Assembly: GCF_963169125.1 (NCBI RefSeq)
Contig: NC_084793.1
Span: 44,573,578-44,637,577, forward strand
DNA: 64,000 bases
Direction of reading: 5' to 3'
Source of the DNA: Humulus lupulus
Lineage: Eukaryota; Streptophyta; Magnoliopsida; Rosales; Cannabaceae
Positions 56,701 to 64,000 of this stretch are shown in pieces. The notes under the pieces are model-generated. The model saw only the letters and a list, made by a program, of their open reading frames with translations. It searched no databases and was not told the DNA's origin. The position numbers were made by a program, and so were the translations under genes. The stretch's first letter is position 1; each line of letters opens with the position of its first letter.

Positions 56701-57236
56701 GCTCCAAAGTGTCAAAAGATTGAATCTCAGCCGATAACCTTTGCTGAGGACGATGCGTCCCATGTTCAGTTTCCCCACAATGACCCACTGGTCATCACTC
56801 TCCAGCTCGCAAATAAGAGAGTTCACCGAGTTCTCATTGATAATGGGAGCTTAGTGAACATTCTCTATAAGGCCACCTTAGAAAAGATGGGACTCGCGCT
56901 GCAAGACCTAAAAGCTTGTGCAACAACCTTGTATGATTTTCAAGAGAGGGGATTGCCTGTATGGGGTCCATTGAACTCCCTGTAACCTTGGGAGACTATC
57001 CAGTCTCAGCAACCAATATGATGGAGTTTGTAGTAGTGGACCTGCCATCGGCCTACAACGTGCTGCTTGGGAGATCTGCCCTAGTAGGGCTGGGGGCAGT
57101 CTCGTCTGTAAGGCATTTGGCCATCAAGTTCCCGACTTCTAGTGGCATCGGGACGTTGAAGGGAGACCAGTTGGCCGGGAGTTTCCATAAGAGGAAAGAA
57201 GCAGGTAAGCGCACAAACGCTCATCATTATACAGAA
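56701..57236 (+). pseudogene. Protease remnant of element G
   Basis: [20 protein letters not shown], then [20 protein letters not shown]: the catalytic Asp is kept, but DNGSS has become DNGSL. A frameshift near 56950 separates it from VVVDLPSAYNVLLGRSAL and LAIKFPTSSGIGTLKG. Confidence 0.82.
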
Positions 57237-58250
57237 TAAAGATGGGACAATCTTGGAGATAGATGAAGAAATCGACCCAAGAGTGGAGGAAAGAGCTGAT
57301 CTCGAACCATTAGAAGAGCTCGAAGAAATCAGGCTCGAAGAATCAGACCCCCCGAAAATGGTAAAGGTCGGGAAAAACCTCCATGAAGAAACTAAATAGC
57401 AATTAATTTGCTTTTTGAAGAAAAATCAGGATGTCTTCACGTGGTCACATTCGGACATGGTAGGAATAAGTCCAAATATAGTGAGCCACATGCTAAATAT
57501 CGATAAAAGCTTCCCGCCGAAGCAAAAAAAGCAAAGACAACTGGATGACGATAGGAAAAAGGCCCTAAAAGAGGAAGTCGACAGGTTAAAGGCTAACCGA
57601 TTCATTAGGGATGCTTTTTACCCTGATTGGGTAGCCAATCCGATACTGGTCCCGAAGCCTAATGGAACGTGGTGAACCTGCATTGATTACTCGGACCTTA
57701 ACAAGGCCTGTCCTAAGGATTGCTTTCCTTTACCACGGATTGACCAGCTCGTGGACGCCATGGCAGGGCATGGACTAATGTCATTTTTGGATGCCTATTT
57801 TGGATATAACCAGATTTCCATGCATGTTCCTGACCAGGAACATTCGAGCTTCATAACAGATAAAGGGTTATATTGTTATAATGTCATGCCATTCGAGCTC
57901 AAAAATGCTGGAGCCACTTACCAGCGGCTCGTGAACATGATGTTCTCCGAGCAAATAGGGAACAGCATGGAAGTTTATGTTGACGATATGTTAGTCAAAT
58001 CTCAACTTAACAATAACCATGTTGATGACCTCGAAGAATGATTTGAAGTGCTCCGGAAATATAACATGAAAAGTGCACTTTCGAAGTTTCTTCAGGAAAA
58101 TTCCTGGGTTTCATTGTAAATGCTCTAGGAATAGAGGCTAATCCGGATAAGATCCAGGCCCTAATTGATATGCCTTCACCTCGAAAACTCAAAGATGTCC
58201 AGAGTTTGACAGGCAGGATGGCGACACTAAGTAGGTTTATATCAAAATCT
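57237..58250 (+). pseudogene. Reverse transcriptase remnant of element G
   Basis: Visible blocks are FTWSHSDMVGISPNIVSH, DAFYPDWVANPILVPK, then TGA at 57673, CIDYSDLNKACPKDCFPLPR, DAYFGYNQISMHV, PFELKNAGATYQRLV and VYVDDMLVKS. A stop at 58039 and a small deletion at about 58068-58075 remove part of the conserved KLNPxKC segment. FLGFIVNALGIEANPDKI can be read beyond it. Confidence 0.84.
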
Positions 58251-59190
58251 ACAGACCGTTGTCTTCTGTTTTTCAACCTTTGAGGGGAGGCAAGAAATTT
58301 GAATGGACAGAGGAATGCGAGTTGGCTTTTCAAGAACTCAAGAAACACCTCGCAGAACCCCCTATCTTGTCAAAACCTATTACGGGAGAAGTTCTGTACT
58401 TGTATCTTGCTACGACCGAGCACGCCATAAGTGCAGTACTCGTACGAGAGGAAGAAAAAGTGCAAAGGCCCGTGTATTACGTCAGTAAAAGGTTACTGGG
58501 GGCAGAATCAAGATATCCGTTGATGGAGAAGCTAGCTCTCAGCTTAATTCACCCATCTCGAAAACTTCGACCTTACTTTTAAGCGCACCCCATCAATGTA
58601 CTAAATGATCAACCACTAAGACAAGTCTTGTCTAAGCCGGAAGCCTCAGGTCGACTTCTTAAATGGGCTGTTGAACTCGGGCAATTCGAGATCACCTATC
58701 ATCCAAGGACGACCATTAGGGGGCAAGCCTTGGCAGACTTCATAGTGGAGTGTACTGGCATGACCAACGATGAAGTTACAACCCCGGCCCACGAGCTGTG
58801 GAAACTTTACGTCGATGGGTCATCTAATGAAAATGGGTCGAGGGCAAGAGTAATTTTGATACTCCTACAGGCAGAAGATTTCACTCTGTCTTGAGATTTG
58901 ACTTTAGCGCGTTGAATAACGAGGTTGAGTACGAGGCTCTACTGGCGGGACTTTGTATAGCCAAGGAGCTGAAAGCTAAAGCAATACATTGCTACAGCGA
59001 CTCCTAGCTAGTGGTTAACCAGATCGTGGGAGAGTATCAGGCTCGTGGTACGAGAATGGCAGCATACTTAGAAAAGGCAAAATCAGCATTGGAACATTTC
59101 GAGTTCTATGCAATAGAGCAGGTCCCTCGAGAGCAGAACTCGAATGCGGACGCCTTAGCCAGGCTCACTACCTCTATCAAAAATGACTAA
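58251..59190 (+). pseudogene. RNase H and second RNase H remnant of element G
   Basis: First domain: LYLYLATTEHAISAVLV, YYVSKRLLGAESRYPLM. Second domain: LWKLYVDGSSNENGSRAR, NEVEYEALLAGL after a frame change, CYSDS then TAG, LVVNQIVGEYQARGTRMAA and QNSNADALARL. The acidic residues of the second RNase H are mostly still readable. Stops at about 58580, 58892 and 59007 disable it. Confidence 0.83.
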
Positions 59191-60518
59191 TTGAATGTCG
59201 TGCCAATTGAACATCTCTCGGCACCAAGTATTGATGAGCCAGAGCATGAGGACATGTGTATGATCGACTTCGAGCCTACCTGGATGACTCCGATAGTTGA
59301 ATATCTCGAGACCGACATCCTTCCGAAAGAACGGACCAAGGCTCGAAAGTTGATGTACCAAATCCCTTGTTATACCATTATAGATGGAAGGCTATATAGA
59401 AGAGGATATTCCATACCATTACTTCGGTGTGTGACTCCACCCGAAGCTAAGAAAATCATAGAAGAAATTTATGAAGGGTTCTGCGGAGACCATACTGGGG
59501 GGCATAGCCTGTCCAAGAAAATCATTCGCCAAGGTTACTTCTGGCCTACCATCAAATCAGACTCGTTTGATTACGTAAAAAAGTGTGATAAGTGCCAATG
59601 ATTTGCCACAATTCCTCGAGCTCCACCATCCGAGCTAACTATGATGACCTCCCCATGGCCATTTGCGGTATGGGGAATCGACCTCATAGGCTCTCTTTCG
59701 ACTGGCAAGGGTGGAGTAAAGTACGCGGTAGTCGCCGTAGATTACTTCACAAAATGGACAGAAGCAGAACCTTTGGAGACAATAACCTCCAAAAATGTCC
59801 TTGACTTTGTGGTGAAAAATATCATATGTCGATATGGGATGCCGAGGAAGATTGTGTCCGATAACGGAACCCAGTTTGACAGCGATCTGTTTACCAACTT
59901 TTGCGAGAAAAAAAATGGAATAATAAAGAGCTTCTCGTCAGTGGCCCATCCCCAGGAAAATGACCAGGTTGAAGCTGTAAACAAGACCCTAAAAAGTTCG
60001 CTGAAGAAAAAGTTGGAAGAGGCTAAAGGAAGATGGCCCAAAGAATTGCCCCAAGTCCTATGGGGATATAGGACCACGGCCCATACATCGACAGGACATA
60101 CCTCATTCTCTCTGGCGTACGGTTGCGAGGCTATGTTGCCAATTGAGGTCGAAATTCCCACAATTTGAGACCTCACTTATGATCAAGCCTCGAACCACTC
60201 TCAGCTCGAAGAAGCTCTTGACCCGATCGAAGAAAGAAGGAACAAAGCTCAATTAAAAAATGATGCATACCAACAGCGAGCTACCTGGTACTTCAACAAA
60301 AGAGTTCGGGATCGAAAATTTGGTATGGGAGATTTGGTGCTAAAGCGTTATTCTTGGCAACGCGGGATCCAACAGCTGGCGTGCTCGGGCCAAATTGGGA
60401 AGAACCCTACCAGATAGAGTTAGTCATCCGACCCGGTGTTTACAAGTTGGCGAGATTGGATGGAAGTCTAGTACCGCGAGCATGGAATGGCAAACACCTA
60501 CGACCTTACTATCAATAG
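59191..60518 (+). pseudogene. Integrase remnant of element G
   Basis: YRRGYSIPLLRCVTPPEAKK leads to the H2C2 finger (GDHTGGH... CDKCQ, then TGA at 59599), WGIDLIGSLSTGKGGVKYA, CRYGMPRKIVSDNGTQF, HPQENDQVEAVNKTL, LWGYRTTAHTSTGHTSFSL, and a C terminus ending RAWNGKHLRPYYQ at 60518. D, D and E are all present. A TGA at 60166 and a frameshift near 60340 break the end. Confidence 0.86.
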
Positions 60519-61382
60519 TATAGGAAGGATGTTGCCTGTAACCATGCTTGTTTATCTATACTGTTTTTCTATTTTTGGATTTTTTTTCAAATAAAGGTTG
60601 ATTTCGTTTAATATGCTGTATTTTTTGAAATCTCTCTTAATTTAATAACCTATGTTCTAACTCATAGGATATTAAGGGGGCATCAGTGGCACATATACCA
60701 CCAGCTTGAAAAAATAAAACAGCATATACGAAATACATATAAGTGTTTGGACGTAACCAAATACGCGAGCTAAGACAAGTCTGGATATAACCAAACTGGC
60801 AAAAAGATAAAAATGTTTGGATGTAACCAAATATGCAAACTATATTAAAATTTAAGTGTATGGATTAAAAACCTAACACGACCTTAATAGGTTTGGAATA
60901 AACCTGCTAAAACTAATCGGCAGTAAGTTGGAACATAACCCACTTCGTGTAAGCCAAGATCGAGGCTGGAGTATCTTACTAAACAATAGTTTCGACCTCA
61001 TAACCTCGGAGAGATACCAAGGATGAGAAAAAGTAACTAAAAAGTAAGATATAACTAAACCATTTGCATTACACACCATACAAGTACTTTCGGGTGCATG
61101 GTAAAATTAATATCCGACCTTGACAAATAACAAGATCGGAAGTGGATAATTCGAGCAAACTATGCATGAATGCATTGAACCTTGAGCTTAAATCCAAACT
61201 ATGTTTGTGTGATTAAACAGACATATATGGCACTTTAATATAAAATGTGCAAAATATTTCAACCCGAGAAATGTAAAGCATATATATTAAAATGAAGTCA
61301 AAAAGAAAATTGTATCAGCCCCATGGGCATAAATTAAAAGAATAATTACAAAAAATAAAGGGACGCAGCCCCGAGGTATCAT
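60519..61382 (+). other. Spacer after pol (element G)
   Basis: No gene. Repeated words GTTTGGA(C/T)(G/A)TAACCAAA (60748, 60779, 60809) make a short irregular repeat. It corresponds in position to the spacers of E and F. Confidence 0.45.
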
Positions 61383-63894
61383 CTAAAGAGATGGAGCAAT
61401 CTCCTTGGCCTTCTCAGCATCCTCTTTGGCCTTCTCAGAATCAGGATCCCCCTCGGCTCCCTCCGCATCATCTCGAGCAGCCTCCTCCTCATTAAACCGA
61501 GCCTGCCATTTGGCCACGAGCTTCGCTTCAAGATGGCCTAAGAAGCTGGTATCGAGGTCGACATTGTTGGCCCAGATTATGTACATGGCCAGGTCGACCG
61601 CCCAATCCTTTTTCTCCTTAAACTCTTCAAGGAGACGAGCCTTCTCATTCTCAATGATCTCAAAAGTGACGGCCTTATCTTCTTCAAGCTTGGCATTGAC
61701 CCCCTCGAGCCGAGCATTCTCCTTCTCAAGCTCTGCGAGCCTGGTGTTCTGCTTCTAAAGCTCAGATATCTTGACCTTAAGCTCCTCGGCTCCTACCTCT
61801 ACCTTTGCTTTTGTTGCCTTGAGCTCATCACTCAGTTTGAGCTGAAGATCCTTCGCCTCCTGAGCAAGAGTCATGCTCGAGTGGACTTCGTTGTTCAGCC
61901 TATAATTAAGCTGAGCATCGACAGCAAGAGCCTGACATACACAAAACACAAAATTAGTATATGGACTAAGTGTAAATGCAGCTAACTGGTGGGAGAAGAA
62001 ATATTACCGCAGCGTGGAGCTCAACACTCTTCTCGTAAAGAGTGTTGCAGTCTTTGGCATTGTTCAGAAACTGCCAGTGAGGAGCATCAAAGCTCCCAAG
62101 CTTTGGCCCACCCGAGACAGGATGTCCGAGCCTAGTGTTGCTCAGTGGGATCTAGCAGCATTGTCGACCACATCTCGTCAACATGAGTAGAGATCGAGAG
62201 CAGTGGTGTCTTCGAGGACGAGGATTTCTTCGGAGGCAGGCCAGCTGGGGGATTGGCTTGGGATGTAGAAGGAGCCGGGGGTAGGGTCTACGAGGAAGTC
62301 CCGACCAGGGCAGATGGACTTAGAGCTGAGCTCGGAACAACCGGAGCCGGGGGAGGTGGTGTTTTCTTGGTCCTCTTAAGGACCTTGGCAGGCCGGTTAG
62401 TCTTTTGTGACCCCCTGGGATGCTTACTCCTCTTGGCTCCTCCACTCTCAAGGATGTTGTCGAGATCGGAGTCCATCTCGCCTGCACAGTTACACTGCAA
62501 AATGAGTTATCAAAAAATAAAGTAACTCAGCATAATACAAACATACATGGGATAAAAAGACAAGTGGGGAGAAACCTAACTGGAACTCTCCCCTGAGCCT
62601 GAGCTCGGCGACCATGAAATTCCCCCATCTTCAGAAGAGGCGGGGGGAGTACCCTCCCTATAGGTGGACGTCAACCTCGAAAGGTCCCTATAGTCGTTGG
62701 TCCCATATTGGATGGCTATTCCGTTCCATACCTCATTTAGGCTATACATGGTGTCGTATTTCCCGAGCCAACTATCAAACCTATGAACCCGTTCATCTAC
62801 CCAAGACCATACATAAAAATGGTTCTTATCGTCCTCACACAATACTAACCTATCGGGTTTATGCTTTAGTAGGGAAGGGGAACACATGTTCGAGCTAAGA
62901 ATGATTGTACCTTGCTCATCCTAGCCCGAGCTTAAGGCCTTGTCGTTGGCCTCATTCCCCGATTGTGGACTCCTGTGACAAACTGGAGGCAGAGGCCTCA
63001 CCTCTCTTCTCGGGGGAAGGTTGCCGGTTGGCAGAGGAACGAGCTCCCACCAGTTGTATTTCTTATTGGACCAGTCCGATGTAGACTGATCCTCCCCTAA
63101 GAGCCCACATGCCTGGAGCTTGTCTTCATGCAGGAGGTATGAAAGGGGTCTCCTGCCATAAGGAAGTTGGAGCAGAGTCTCTCTGTGCTCCTTCATCTCA
63201 TCAGTGGGAGTAGGGCGATGATAGTTGGCTGAAAAGTTAAGCACATATTAGCTAAGCACGAGCCTAAAGCAAAGTTCGAGCACAAAAGAAGGAGGTTGAA
63301 ATACTTACGAATCCGTCTGAATGAATATAATCGAGATGGGGCTAGGCCATCTGTCCAGAAGAAGGCCTTCTTGAAATCAAGAGGATGGTTGGGAAGATCT
63401 TCAAACATCTTTTTCTCCTTGGGATAGCTCGAGAGATAATAGAAGCCATCTCCTCCTCGAGCTCGGAAGGGATTGCTTTTCAAGCAAAAGAGATACAAGA
63501 TCTCTTCAAGAGAAGGTCCTTCCCACTTCAGCTCGTGGTAAAGCGACCTTAGGGCGGACAGAACCCTATAAGAATTGGTGTTGAGCTAGAAGGGAGCCAG
63601 CCCAACATAGTCCAAGAAGCCTTTAAAGAAGGACTTCAAAGGCAGAACAGCTCCTGCCTTCATGTGCTCATGGCTCCAAGTTGCATACCTCAGCTTATTG
63701 TCAGGGTTTCCATCCCCCGGAGCACGACAACTCTGCTCGTGGGAAATCGGAGCTTGGCACCTAAGCGAGCCCGACAGTCCCAAGCCGTGGAGGGCCAGAA
63801 TGTCAAATATCTGTCCTAGCGACATGACCGAACTCCAATAATGTTCAGCCTCAAAAAATTTCCTCCTCGGCTGCGAAGTAGAGGGTTCTCCCAT
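61383..63894 (-). pseudogene. Antisense gene of element G: gypsy-type transposon domain plus coiled coil
   Basis: The minus strand from 63894 reads MGEPSTSQPRRKFFEAE, then GAVLPLKSFFKGFLDYVGL, TAG at about 63586, LNTNSYRVLSALRSLYHEL, SNPFRARGGDGFYYL and KAFFWTDGLAPSRLYSFRRI, the same domain as in E and F. A donor (GTAAGTAT, 63308-63301) and acceptor (TTAACTTTTCAG, ending 63229) lead to a second exon (NYHRPTPTDEMKEHRETLL, VWSWVDERVHRFDSWL). Further pieces are Ser/Pro/Lys-rich (62500-62288) and coiled-coil (61949-61755, 61586-61383: EEAARDDAEGAEGDPDSEKA). The true start may lie beyond 64000, since the upstream sequence is open except for a TGA shortly before this ATG. Confidence 0.65.
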
Positions 63895-64000
63895 CAGTGA
63901 GAATCAAAGATCTCTCGGCTTGTACGTGACTGTCACTTTCAGCCTGGGATCGAGGGGAATTGGTCTAGGCTCGGAGTCCAAATCTGGGTAAAGAGCCTCT

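Larger units (their letters stand above)
54103..64000 (+). mobile_element. Element G: decayed Tat-lineage retrotransposon, right end outside the window
   Basis: Order: LTR end (54282), PBS (54285), gag (54332), protease, RT, two RNase H domains, integrase (to 60518), spacer, and an antisense gene (63894 to 61383). The 3' LTR lies beyond 64000. The left edge at 54103 (TGTTACTCCC) is tentative. It is close to F in sequence and PBS. Numerous stops, frameshifts and small deletions make it inactive. Confidence 0.85.

Overview
The window is plant nuclear DNA, almost certainly from a flowering plant and probably a eudicot. Every recognisable part is transposable-element sequence: Ty3/gypsy LTR retrotransposons of the chromovirus (Tekay/Del-like), Tat and Athila types, Ty1/copia-like LTRs, and one Mutator-type MITE. 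I found no cellular protein gene, rRNA gene or intact tRNA gene. The names A to G below are mine. Assignments to lineages rest on motifs I can read (PBS, DNGSS/DTGSS, YVDD, a second RNase H, D-D-E, chromodomain-type C terminus) and on remembered family features, not on a database search.

Layout, left to right. 1-801 is the 3' end of a reversed Tekay-like element (C). 845-1964 and 10443-10838 are the two halves of the integrase of an old element (B), followed by its 3' LTR (10834 to about 14455), which holds a copia-like solo LTR (11931-13785, TGATT duplication). Element A (1965-10437, GAAAT duplication) split B. A is non-autonomous: it keeps LTRs, PBS, an extra acidic ORF, gag and the end of integrase, but protease, RT and RNase H are gone. 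Its 5' LTR was split beside its TATA box by a reversed solo LTR of the same family (2699-4630, CTCTA). A third relative is a solo LTR at 14538-16787 (CCCCG) that carries an expanded ACT/AGT microsatellite. 16793-18418 is AT-rich LTR-like sequence into which E inserted.

Element E (18424-32124, CTCGG duplication) is a young, nearly intact Tat-lineage element: LTRs with a 35-bp minisatellite, a 1950-codon gag-pol frame broken by a single TAA, and an antisense multi-exon gene between pol and the 3' LTR. Element F (32647-46348, minus strand, AATAT/AACAT) is an older Tat element whose gag is split by an Athila-like solo LTR (42312-44309, ACTATA). From 46354 to 53652 lie LTR remnants, a second copia-like LTR (49493 to about 51104), and a 333-bp MITE (51548-51880, 9-bp duplication). 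Element G (about 54103 to beyond 64000) is a decayed third Tat element on the plus strand.

How it works together: in E the LTR promoter would drive one gag-pol transcript, primed from the PBS next to the 5' LTR. All three Tat elements also carry, downstream of pol and opposite to it, a gene encoding a plant 'putative gypsy-type transposon' domain plus coiled coil. In E and F it has its own TATA box just inside the 3' LTR. In E the predicted start lies on a tRNA-like sequence with pol III A and B boxes. This antisense unit, and the paired GATATATC palindromes in the A-family LTRs, are the most interesting things here.
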